A DNA stretch of 14,087 nucleotides from DASUPK01 sp033856335 (GTDB lineage: Bacteria; Actinomycetota; Thermoleophilia; Solirubrobacterales; 70-9). Both the position numbers and the translations under genes were made by a program. Under the pieces are notes generated by a model. It was given only the letters and a program-made list of their open reading frames with translations. It was not told the origin of the DNA and made no database searches. Positions within the stretch are counted from its first letter, which is position 1. The number at the start of each line of letters is the position of its first letter. The stretch lies in the NCBI GenBank assembly GCA_033856335.1, contig JAWVFG010000049.1, positions 1 through 14,087 on the forward strand, given 5' to 3'. Shown in pieces: positions 1 through 6,153 of the stretch.

Positions 1-1370
1 TGAGGGATCGCTTTGCACCTTCCCCGACGGGCCAGCTGCACATCGGCGGGGCGCGGACCGCACTGTACAACTGGCTGCTCGCCCGGAAAGAGGGCGGCGT
101 GATGGTGCTCCGCATCGAGGACACCGACCGCGAGCGCTCGACTCCGGAGAACGTCGAGCAGATCCTCGACGCCCTCCGCTGGCTGGAGCTCGACTGGGAC
201 GAGGGGCCGATCAGCCAGGCGGAACGCGCCGAGAGACACAAGGAGCGACTGGAACAGCTGCTGGCAGCGGACAAGGCGTATTACTCGCTGGCTACCTCCG
301 AGACCGTCAAAGCTCAAAAACAGCAGAGCAACCTTGGGTACCGGGGCGAATCCGCTCCCGCTGGTGCAGAGGGGGCTGCCATTCGCCTGCGAGTGCCAGA
401 CGGAATCACGGTTGTCCACGACGAGATTCGTGGGGATGTGAGTTTCGACAACACAGTTCAGGACGATCCCGTGATCGCGCGGGCAGATGGTTCGGTCCTC
501 TACAACTTCGCGGTCGCGGTGGATGACGGCGACATGGGGATCACCCACGTGATCCGCGGGGACGACCATCTCTCCAACACCCCCAAGCAGCTCCTCGTGA
601 TGGAGGCCCTGGGGGAGGCGCCCCCTCGCTATGCGCACCTGCCCCTGCTCCATGGCCCCGACGGCAAGAAGCTCTCCAAGCGCCACGGCGCCGCCAGCGT
701 CCAGGAGCTGCGGGAGGCCGGCTACCTCCCGGCCGCGGTCCGTAACTACCTGGCGCTGCTCGGCTGGGGCACCCAGGACGACACGACGATCATGGGCACC
801 GAGGAGCTGGTCGAGCGCTTCGACATCGCAGACGTGGGCCGTGCGAGTGCGATCTTCGACGAGCAGAAGCTGCGCTGGCTGAATGGCCGCTTCATGCGCG
901 AGATGGACCTCGACTCGTACACGGAGGCGGTCGCCCGGCACCTCGGCCGCGAGCCCGACGAGCGCCTGCGCGCCGCGTGCGCGATCGCGCAGGAGAAGGC
1001 GCAGACGCTGGAGGAGGTCTGGCCGCTGATCGGGTTCCTCTTCGAGGAGCCCGACACCGACGAGAGGGCCTGGAAGAAGGTGATGAAGGACGGCGCGCTG
1101 CCGCTGCTCAGCGACGCGCTCGAGGCGCTCCGGGGCGCCGAGAGATTCGAGCCGGCCGAGCTCGAGAGCTCCCTGGGTCGTGTCCTCGCCGAGCACGACG
1201 TCAAGCCCGGCAAGCTCTACCAGCCGATCCGGGTGGCGATCACGGGCACCTCGGTTTCGCCTGGGATCTTCGAATCGCTGGCCGTCCTGGGCAAGGATCG
1301 CTCTCTACAGAGGATTGAGCGTGCCCTCCATCGGCTTTCTGCGGAAACAGGCAAGCAAACTCCTCCATAG
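1..1370 (+). CDS. gltX: Glutamyl-tRNA synthetase, 5' end at window edge
   Basis: Class I aminoacyl-tRNA synthetase that charges tRNA with glutamate in the cytoplasm. The reading frame is open from base 3. The visible protein is about 455 residues and starts R-D-RFAPSPTG, the canonical N-terminus, followed by the HIGH-like signature HIGG (residues 13-16) and GARTALYNW. KLSKR, the KMSKR loop, lies at 669-683, within GPDGKKLSKRHG. Bases 1-2 are TG, so the start codon (ATG or GTG) is probably cut by a single base; an internal codon cannot be excluded. Length fits the family (about 460-490). I see no cysteine zinc-binding motif in the segment after the catalytic core. Bases 250-500 are noticeably poorer in GC than the rest of the gene. 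Whether it is discriminating or also charges tRNA-Gln (for GatCAB) cannot be read from the sequence. Confidence 0.97.
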   Translation, partial: RDRFAPSPTGQLHIGGARTALYNWLLARKEGGVMVLRIEDTDRERSTPENVEQILDALRWLELDWDEGPISQAERAERHKERLEQLLAADKAYYSLATSETVKAQKQQSNLGYRGESAPAGAEGAAIRLRVPDGITVVHDEIRGDVSFDNTVQDDPVIARADGSVLYNFAVAVDDGDMGITHVIRGDDHLSNTPKQLLVMEALGEAPPRYAHLPLLHGPDGKKLSKRHGAASVQELREAGYLPAAVRNYLALLGWGTQDDTTIMGTEELVERFDIADVGRASAIFDEQKLRWLNGRFMREMDLDSYTEAVARHLGREPDERLRAACAIAQEKAQTLEEVWPLIGFLFEEPDTDERAWKKVMKDGALPLLSDALEALRGAERFEPAELESSLGRVLAEHDVKPGKLYQPIRVAITGTSVSPGIFESLAVLGKDRSLQRIERALHRLSAETGKQTPP

Positions 1371-1419
1371 ATCGACGTTTGAGCTAAACAATCGGTATTC
1401 GGGTGCCGATGGGTACGAC

Positions 1420-2475
1420 ATGGCGAGTGCAGCTACGTCAACGCGGAGTACCCAGACGAGCGTCCGAGGCGAAGGCCGCGGGCGCGTCCTGGCAGCCGCT
1501 TTCGACGAGGCGGAGCGCCAGCCCGCACTGCAGGAAGGCCGTGAGCAGGCCCTCGAGCTGGTAAACCGAGGCGCCCCTCCGCATGAGGTCGCCGCAGTCG
1601 TTGAAGCTGACGTCGGCCTCACCTGCGCCGTGGTTCGTGCCGCCGGTCAGCTTCAGGGCGGCGGGCGGATCCCCAGCGTCACAGACGGCGTCGAGCGACT
1701 CGGCCCAGGCGCGGTTGAGGCGATTCTGCGCTCGGCTCCCACCTACGACATCTTCAATGGCGATGGGCGACTCGCCCTCGCTCCCGACCGCTTCCGGCTG
1801 CATGCCCTCGCCGTGCAGAGGGCCGCCGACCGAATCGCCGAGATGAGTGGCATCGGCGACCGCGACGAGCTGGCCCTGGCCGCGATCCTCCATGACATCG
1901 GCAGGCCGGTCCTGGCGCGACTCCATCCGGGCTACGCAGAGCGCTTCGATCGCCGCGGGGCGACCCCCGATGACCGGATCACGGAGGAGCGCCGCGAGCT
2001 TGGCATCGACCACGCACTCGTCGGTGGCGTCCTTACCCGCCGCTGGGGCGTCCACGCGCGAGTCGCCGAGGCGATCGAGCGTCACCACACCCGTCAGGCA
2101 GAGGGCATGTCCGCCGTGATCCGCGTCGCGGACATGGTCGCCGCCCACGTCGAGGACTGTCCCGTCAGCACCGGGGACCTGGTCGAGGCCGCCGAGCACT
2201 GCGGCCTGGACGAGCAGGCTGTGCGCATGGTCCTCTACGAGCTTCCCCAGGGCAAGGGGTCACGTCGCAGGGCCACCGGCCCGTGTCCGCTCTCCTCTCG
2301 AGAGCTGGACGTCCTCAGGCGCCTCGCCGAGGGCAAGGTCTACAAGCAGATCGCGGTGGAGCTCGATCTCTCCGCGAGCACCGTCCGCAGCCACTTGCAC
2401 AACGTGTACGGCAAGCTGGGTGCCCTGGACCGTGCTCAGGCCGTCCTCATGGCCACCGACCAAGGCTGGATTTAG
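1420..2475 (+). CDS. HDOD-domain protein fused to LuxR-type DNA-binding domain
   Basis: 351-residue predicted signalling or transcription protein. Residues about 35-275 form an HDOD/HD-fold domain. It keeps a full set of candidate metal ligands: H128 (RLHAL), H158-D159 (ILHDIGRP), H198 (IDHALVGG), H222-H223 (ERHH) and D238 (RVADMV). Residues about 288-345 are a LuxR/GerE helix-turn-helix (LSSRELDVLRRLAEG, then the recognition helix STVRSHLHNVYGKLGA). The frame is open further upstream to 1180 inside gltX, but ATG at 1420 is the only good start after the gltX stop and gives a sensible N-terminus. The Shine-Dalgarno is weak. TATTCG at 1396-1401 could be a -10 box. It lies 49 bases after gltX and may be co-transcribed. 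HDOD proteins usually act in signalling; the ligand and target genes are unknown. The domain calls are firm, the function is not. Confidence 0.88.
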   Translation: MASAATSTRSTQTSVRGEGRGRVLAAAFDEAERQPALQEGREQALELVNRGAPPHEVAAVVEADVGLTCAVVRAAGQLQGGGRIPSVTDGVERLGPGAVEAILRSAPTYDIFNGDGRLALAPDRFRLHALAVQRAADRIAEMSGIGDRDELALAAILHDIGRPVLARLHPGYAERFDRRGATPDDRITEERRELGIDHALVGGVLTRRWGVHARVAEAIERHHTRQAEGMSAVIRVADMVAAHVEDCPVSTGDLVEAAEHCGLDEQAVRMVLYELPQGKGSRRRATGPCPLSSRELDVLRRLAEGKVYKQIAVELDLSASTVRSHLHNVYGKLGALDRAQAVLMATDQGWI

Positions 2476-2837
2476 GGCCGCTGCGGTTTCCGGCTGACGA
2501 GGTAGGCCGCGATCGCCATGCCGATCGCGTCGATGCCGACGTCGATCGGACTGCCATTCCTGCCCCGTACGAAGGTCTGGTGGTACTCGTCCGTGCAGGC
2601 GTAGGCCAGAGCAATGCAGACCGCGATCAGAACCGGGCGCTGCACCACGCCCTGGAGCGCCCAGGCCCACAGTGCCGTGAGCAGCGCGTAGCCGGTGACG
2701 TGGCCCAGCTTGCGGACCACGATCACCCACCAGGCGTGGTGGGCCGCGGCCGGCTGCGCTGAGAGGTAGAAGATCACTCCCATCAGAGCCAGCGGCGCGA
2801 GCGCGCGTACGAGCGTGCGGTTGGGTGGATTCAGCAC
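2472..2837 (-). CDS. VanZ-like family membrane protein
   Basis: 121-residue integral membrane protein of the VanZ-like family (Pfam VanZ). Seen in the sequence: first helix about 10-27 ending FYLSAQP, the conserved RKLGHVTGYALL (42-53), a second hydrophobic helix about 52-80, then DEYHQTFVRGRNGSPIDV (83-100), which is the family signature, and a last helix to about 114. Start is GTG at 2837 with only a weak GGGCGG-like ribosome site. VanZ relatives have been tied to teicoplanin resistance and envelope functions, but most members, including this one, have no known role. Its TAA stop (2472-2474) interlocks with the TAG (2473-2475) of the convergent HDOD gene, and its start lies 30 bases from the divergent Rrf2 gene. 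Confidence 0.88.
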   Translation of the reverse strand: MLNPPNRTLVRALAPLALMGVIFYLSAQPAAAHHAWWVIVVRKLGHVTGYALLTALWAWALQGVVQRPVLIAVCIALAYACTDEYHQTFVRGRNGSPIDVGIDAIGMAIAAYLVSRKPQRP

Positions 2838-2854
2838 GACGCCGCCCGGCCCGG

Positions 2855-2860
2855 TAAAAG
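2855..2860 (+). promoter_or_regulatory. Possible -10 box for the Rrf2 gene
   Basis: TAAAAG lies 7 bases before the GTG at 2868, inside the 30-base divergent spacer shared with the VanZ-like gene. This spacing would put the transcript start at or next to the start codon. The same stretch also reads AAAGGG 5 bases from GTG, so it could instead serve as a ribosome-binding site; the two readings cannot be separated by eye. Confidence 0.35.
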
Positions 2861-2867
2861 GGTTGGC

Positions 2868-3266
2868 GTGATCTCCGTCACCTCGAAGTCACGTTACGCG
2901 GTGGTCGCGCTGGCGGAACTGGCCCGCGCCGGCGAGAGCCCGATGCCGATCGGCCAGGTGGCCGAGCGCCGCGGGATCCCGGTGCAGTTCCTCGAGCAGC
3001 TCTTCTCGACCCTGCGCCGCGCCGGGATCCTGGTCAGTCACCGGGGGGCCAAGGGCGGCTACACGCTCGCCCGCCCTGCCGACCAGATCAACGTCCTCGA
3101 GGTGGTCCAGGCGCTCGATGGCGTGGTCGGCCAGGAGGGCAAGGAGGCCGGCGGCATCTGGGAGGAGGGAGTGGAGTCGCTCCGGGCGACCTTCCGCTCC
3201 ACCACGATCGCCGACATCGCCCGCCGCGAGGCCGAGGAGGCCGGCGCGGGGATTTACCACATCTAG
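2868..3266 (+). CDS. Rrf2-family transcriptional regulator, CymR-like
   Basis: 132-residue winged-helix regulator. The N-terminal domain has the Rrf2 hallmarks: SKSRYAVVALAELA (6-19), IGQVAERRGIPVQFLEQLF, then the wing SHRGAKGGYTLARP (about 57-70). The whole protein contains no cysteine, so it cannot bind an Fe-S cluster as IscR or NsrR do. This groups it with CymR-type regulators of cysteine metabolism. The C-terminal part has STTIADI followed by a tail ending IYHI, which from memory resembles the end of Bacillus subtilis CymR (STTLEDLA, ending FYI). CymR represses sulfur genes together with CysK, and here cysK and cysE lie directly downstream. Start is GTG at 2868. Family call is secure; the cysteine-sensing role is inferred from tail, missing cysteines and context. 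Confidence 0.92.
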   Translation: MISVTSKSRYAVVALAELARAGESPMPIGQVAERRGIPVQFLEQLFSTLRRAGILVSHRGAKGGYTLARPADQINVLEVVQALDGVVGQEGKEAGGIWEEGVESLRATFRSTTIADIARREAEEAGAGIYHI

Positions 3267-3286
3267 CCAAGCGCCCTCGTCCGGAA

Positions 3287-3292
3287 TAGGGT
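3287..3292 (+). promoter_or_regulatory. Probable -10 box for the cupin gene
   Basis: TAGGGT fits the actinobacterial TANNNT -10 consensus. It is followed by a leader of about 23 bases that contains a good ribosome site, GAAAGGA at 3308-3314, 7 bases before ATG 3322. No clear -35 is visible. Confidence 0.45.
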
Positions 3293-3321
3293 GTCCATGC
3301 CTACGACGAAAGGATGAGTTC

Positions 3322-3684
3322 ATGGCTGGAATAGAGGTCAAGAGCTTCGATGCACCCGACGAGACCCGTCCGTTTGAGGGCAAGGGGCAGGCGGAGGTGG
3401 TGGAGGTCGCGGGCCACACCGTCGGACACGGCACCTTCGAGCCCGGCTGGAAGTGGTCGGAGAACGTCAAGCCCATCGCCAAGACCGACTCCTGCCAGGT
3501 CGCCCACCTTGGCTACGTCATGTCGGGGCGCATGAAGGTATTCATGGACGACGGCAGCGAGAGCGAGATCGGGCCGGGCGACGTCGTCGCCATTCCTCCC
3601 GGTCACGACGCGGAGGTCGTCGGCGACGAAGCCTGCGTGATGCTGGACTTCGGCGAGTACGGCGAATACGCCAAGCGCACCTAG
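3322..3684 (+). CDS. Small single-domain cupin protein
   Basis: 120-residue cytoplasmic protein with one double-stranded beta-helix (cupin_2 type). Seen: TFEPGWKWSENVKP (38-51), AHLGYVMSGRMKVFMDDG (61-78), GPGDVVAIPPGHDAEVVGDE (84-103). Histidines at 32, 36, 62 and 95 are candidate metal ligands, but the classic HxH...E arrangement of the first cupin motif is not intact, so catalysis is uncertain. The frame is open back to 3118 through the Rrf2 gene, but ATG 3322 has a well-placed GAAAGGA ribosome site and starts the recognisable domain. It sits between the Rrf2 regulator and cysK, so a link to sulfur or cysteine metabolism is possible. Such cupins are common and mostly uncharacterised; ligand and reaction are unknown. 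Confidence 0.9.
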   Translation: MAGIEVKSFDAPDETRPFEGKGQAEVVEVAGHTVGHGTFEPGWKWSENVKPIAKTDSCQVAHLGYVMSGRMKVFMDDGSESEIGPGDVVAIPPGHDAEVVGDEACVMLDFGEYGEYAKRT

Positions 3685-3731
3685 CCCCGCCTTGCTGACA
3701 TAGAAACCCCCTAAACCTGACCCGGTTCCGG

Positions 3732-3737
3732 TAGTTT
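3732..3737 (+). promoter_or_regulatory. Probable -10 box for leaderless cysK
   Basis: TAGTTT is followed by 6 bases and then ATG 3744, with no Shine-Dalgarno in between. This is the layout expected of a leaderless actinobacterial transcript. CCGGTTCCGG immediately upstream (3723-3732) contains two CCGG palindromes and overlaps the box by one base; it could be an operator, which is speculative. Confidence 0.5.
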
Positions 3738-3743
3738 TTCCTA

Positions 3744-4700
3744 ATGGCCGGGTCCAACGGGACGACAACCACGCTTCGCGTCGGAGCGGAGAGCTCCGCG
3801 GTGGTCGGGAACACGCCGCTGGTCGCGATGCCGCGGCTAGGCGCCGATCTCCCGGGCGAGGTGGTCGCCAAGCTCGAGTTCTTCAACCCTGGCGGGTCGG
3901 TCAAGGACCGGATCGGCGTAGCGATGATCGACGCCGCCGAGCGCGACGGCCTGATCGAACGCGGGCGCTCGGTCATCGTTGAGCCCACCAGCGGCAACAC
4001 CGGCATCGCGCTGGCCCTGGTGGCGGCCGCCCGCGGATACCGCTTGATCCTGACCCTTCCCGAGGGAATGAGCCGTGAGCGCACGGCCCTGCTGCGCACC
4101 TTCGGCGCCGAGGTTCACGAGACGCCGTCCCTGGGCGGCATGAACGAGGCCGTCGAGCTCGCCAACCGCCTCGCCCAGGAGCACGACGCCTTCATCCCGC
4201 AGCAGTTCTCGAATCCCGCCAACCCCGAGATCCATCGCCGGACCACCGCCGAGGAGATCTGGCGGGACCTGGACGGCCAGATCGATGCCTTCGTCGCCGG
4301 AGTCGGCACAGGCGGGACGATCACCGGCGTGGGCCAGGTGCTCAAGGAGCGCCGGCCGGACGTCAGCGTTATTGGCGTCGAGCCGGCCGCCTCGCCCGTG
4401 CTCACCGGCGGACAGCCGGGCGCGCACAAGATCCAGGGGATCGGAGCCGGCTTCGTTCCCGAGGTCCTGGATATCGACGTGATCGACGAGATCGTCGGCG
4501 TCAGCGACGAGGACGCCCTCGAGACGGCTCGCGCCTCCGCCCAGCGCGAGGGGTTGCTGATCGGCATCTCGGCCGGTGCGGCGGTCCGCGCCGCCCTGGA
4601 CCTGGCCGCGCGTCCCGAGATGGAGGGCAGGCGGATCGTGGTGATCGTGCCGGACTCGGGCGAGCGATATATGTCGCTGCCGTTTTTCGCCCCGTCATAG
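3744..4700 (+). CDS. cysK: Cysteine synthase (O-acetylserine sulfhydrylase)
   Basis: 318-residue PLP enzyme that makes cysteine from O-acetylserine and sulfide. Seen: VGNTPLV (21-27), the PLP lysine K54 in NPGGSVKDR, the substrate loop PTSGNTGI (81-88), the PLP phosphate-binding GVGTGGTITG (186-195), HKIQGIGAGF (228-237) and PDSGERYMS (303-311), whose serine contacts the pyridine nitrogen. All catalytic motifs are intact and length is normal. The start codon has no ribosome site but a TAGTTT box 6 bases upstream, suggesting leaderless translation. It is followed 28 bases later by cysE and preceded by an Rrf2 regulator and a cupin. CysM or cystathionine beta-synthase variants are alternatives, but the motifs fit CysK best. 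In Firmicutes CysK also acts as partner of the regulator CymR, which may apply here. Confidence 0.96.
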   Translation: MAGSNGTTTTLRVGAESSAVVGNTPLVAMPRLGADLPGEVVAKLEFFNPGGSVKDRIGVAMIDAAERDGLIERGRSVIVEPTSGNTGIALALVAAARGYRLILTLPEGMSRERTALLRTFGAEVHETPSLGGMNEAVELANRLAQEHDAFIPQQFSNPANPEIHRRTTAEEIWRDLDGQIDAFVAGVGTGGTITGVGQVLKERRPDVSVIGVEPAASPVLTGGQPGAHKIQGIGAGFVPEVLDIDVIDEIVGVSDEDALETARASAQREGLLIGISAGAAVRAALDLAARPEMEGRRIVVIVPDSGERYMSLPFFAPS

Positions 4701-4714
4701 CGATCCCGCCGCCC

Positions 4715-4720
4715 TAAGCT
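4715..4720 (+). promoter_or_regulatory. Possible -10 box for cysE
   Basis: TAAGCT lies 8 bases before GTG 4729 within the 28-base cysK-cysE gap, and no ribosome site is visible. It could give cysE its own near-leaderless transcript besides read-through from cysK. Confidence 0.4.
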
Positions 4721-4728
4721 TCGGCGTT

Positions 4729-5466
4729 GTGCTCGGCCTAGGAACGCTCAGGCGCGTGGTCAAGGAGGTGACGTCCGACGTCGCCTCCGCCCGCGAGCGC
4801 GACCCGGCGGCGCGCGGGATCGGCACGCTCGAGATCCTCACAGGCTGGGCCGGCGTCCAGGCGCTGCTGGCTCATCGCGCCGCCCACGCCCTCTGGGAGG
4901 CCGACGTGCCGCTGGTGCCCCGCGCGATCGCGTACACGAGCCGCGCGCTCACCGGGGTGGAGATTCACCCCGCCGCCACGATCGGGTCTGACTTCTTCAT
5001 CGACCACGGCTCGGGCGTGGTCATCGGAGAGACGGCCGAGATCGGGGAGCGGGTGACGCTCTACCAGGGCGTGACCCTGGGCGGCACCGGCTTCGCCCGT
5101 GGCAAGCGCCACCCGACGCTCGACGACGACGTCACCGTCGGGTCGGGTGCGAAGCTGCTCGGCCCGGTGACCGTCGGGCGCAACGCGAAGGTCGGGGCCA
5201 ACACCGTCGTGATCGAGGACGTGCCGGCCCAGACGACTGTCGTCGGCAACCCCGGACACCCCGTGCGCGTCGAGGGGCGACCGGTCGAGGGGCCGGACAC
5301 CGACTGGATCCACCTGCCGGATCCGATCGCCGAGGCGATGAAAGAGCTCTCGGAGCGGATCACGGAGCTGGAGAGGCGGCTCGCCGATGTCACGGGCGAC
5401 GATGCCAAGCCGGCCGACGTGACCGAGCTGCGCCCGAAGAAGGGCCCGAGCTCAGCGGGCGGGTAG
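4729..5466 (+). CDS. cysE: Serine O-acetyltransferase
   Basis: 245-residue left-handed beta-helix enzyme that acetylates serine with acetyl-CoA, giving the CysK substrate. Seen: a short helical N-terminal domain (about 1-75), then hexapeptide repeats with GVEIHPAATIG (76-86), catalytic D92-H93 in IDHGSGVVIGETAEIG, GVTLGGTG (114-121), GKRHPTLDDDVTVGSGAKLLG (125-145) and VVGNPG (171-176). A predicted coiled coil follows at about 200-222 (KELSERITELERRLADV). The end is a disordered, charged tail finishing SAGG. The terminal isoleucine that lets classical CysE plug into the CysK active site is absent, so the standard cysteine synthase complex is not expected. The N-terminus is shorter than in the Escherichia coli enzyme, as is usual in Gram-positives. 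GTG start at 4729. Confidence 0.95.
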   Translation: MLGLGTLRRVVKEVTSDVASARERDPAARGIGTLEILTGWAGVQALLAHRAAHALWEADVPLVPRAIAYTSRALTGVEIHPAATIGSDFFIDHGSGVVIGETAEIGERVTLYQGVTLGGTGFARGKRHPTLDDDVTVGSGAKLLGPVTVGRNAKVGANTVVIEDVPAQTTVVGNPGHPVRVEGRPVEGPDTDWIHLPDPIAEAMKELSERITELERRLADVTGDDAKPADVTELRPKKGPSSAGG

Positions 5467-5482
5467 CCGCCTGGGCCGCGGA

Positions 5483-5488
5483 TAGACT
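5483..5488 (+). promoter_or_regulatory. Probable -10 box for the lipoprotein gene
   Basis: TAGACT fits TANNNT and lies just after cysE. It is followed by a leader of roughly 37 bases carrying a strong ribosome site, AAGGAAGGA at 5517-5525, 7 bases before ATG 5533. I see no clear -35. Confidence 0.5.
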
Positions 5489-5532
5489 GCCCTCGTCTCG
5501 GCGTCCCGTCCCCGCTAAGGAAGGAACCTCCC

Positions 5533-6132
5533 ATGCGCACCGCCCGCCTCTTCGGCCTGTCCGTCGCGGTGCTCTTCTCGTCCCTCGTGATCGTTGCCTG
5601 TGGTGGGGGCGGCAACAGCGACTCATCGCAGATCACCGACGCGATCCAGACCGCGTCGACGAGCACCGACCCGGCGGACTGCACGAAGCTCCAGACGCAG
5701 CAGTTCGTCGAGCAGACCAACTACGCGACTGGACCGGCGGCGCTTCAGGCCTGCCAGAAGAACGCGGCCGACACCACCGACAATCCCACCTCGGTCGACG
5801 TGAGCAACGTCAGCGTGAACGGCAACAACGCGACGGCGAATGTCACGTTCCACGGCAGCAGTCTCGACGGCAGCACCCTGACCGTCGCCCTGATCAAGGA
5901 CGGCAGCCAGTGGAAGCTGGACAAGATCACCGGAGTCCCGACCCTGAACCTGGACGCCATCAAGCGGCAGTTCGCTCAGCAGCTCCAGGCTCAGGGCAGC
6001 ATCCCGCCCCAGGTCGCGAGCTGCATCCAGAACGCGTTCTCCCAGGTGACGGCTGATCAGGTGAAGCAGGTTCTGCTGAACGGCTCACAGGGGGGCCTGG
6101 TGAGCCTGTTCTCAGGGTGCGTTGGCCGCTGA
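5533..6132 (+). CDS. Secreted lipoprotein of unknown function
   Basis: 199 residues. The N-terminus is a lipoprotein signal: R2 and R5, a hydrophobic core LFGLSVAVLFSSLVIVA, and lipobox IVAC with the lipidated cysteine at 23, followed by a Gly-rich spacer (GGGGNSDSS). The mature part carries further cysteines near residues 50, 74, 163 and 196, enough for two disulfides, which fits an extracytoplasmic protein. Residues about 93-135 (alternating hydrophobic strands, then KDGSQWKLDKI) look like a small alpha/beta NTF2- or DUF4878-like fold. This fold guess is weak. Its own promoter and strong Shine-Dalgarno suggest separate transcription. I do not recognise a function, and the neighbouring cysE and pcrA do not suggest one. 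Confidence 0.88.
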   Translation: MRTARLFGLSVAVLFSSLVIVACGGGGNSDSSQITDAIQTASTSTDPADCTKLQTQQFVEQTNYATGPAALQACQKNAADTTDNPTSVDVSNVSVNGNNATANVTFHGSSLDGSTLTVALIKDGSQWKLDKITGVPTLNLDAIKRQFAQQLQAQGSIPPQVASCIQNAFSQVTADQVKQVLLNGSQGGLVSLFSGCVGR

Positions 6133-6141
6133 GGCGGGGAC

Positions 6142-6147
6142 TATCCT
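6142..6147 (+). promoter_or_regulatory. Probable -10 box for leaderless pcrA
   Basis: TATCCT is followed by 6 bases and then GTG 6154, with no ribosome site between. The expected transcript start coincides with the start codon. It lies in the 21-base gap after the lipoprotein gene. Confidence 0.5.
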
Positions 6148-6153
6148 CGCTTC

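Noticed and set aside
1180..1419. Longer N-terminus for the HDOD-LuxR protein
   Set aside because: The extension lies inside gltX and reads as a Ser/Arg-rich shadow; ATG 1420 is the first start after the gltX stop.
3118..3321. Longer N-terminus for the cupin protein
   Set aside because: It would overlap the Rrf2 gene out of frame; ATG 3322 has a good ribosome site and starts the domain.
2838..5532. Riboswitch or T-box leader before the cysteine genes
   Set aside because: Gaps between these genes are about 30-70 bases, too short for a known cysteine/SAM-type leader, and several starts look leaderless.
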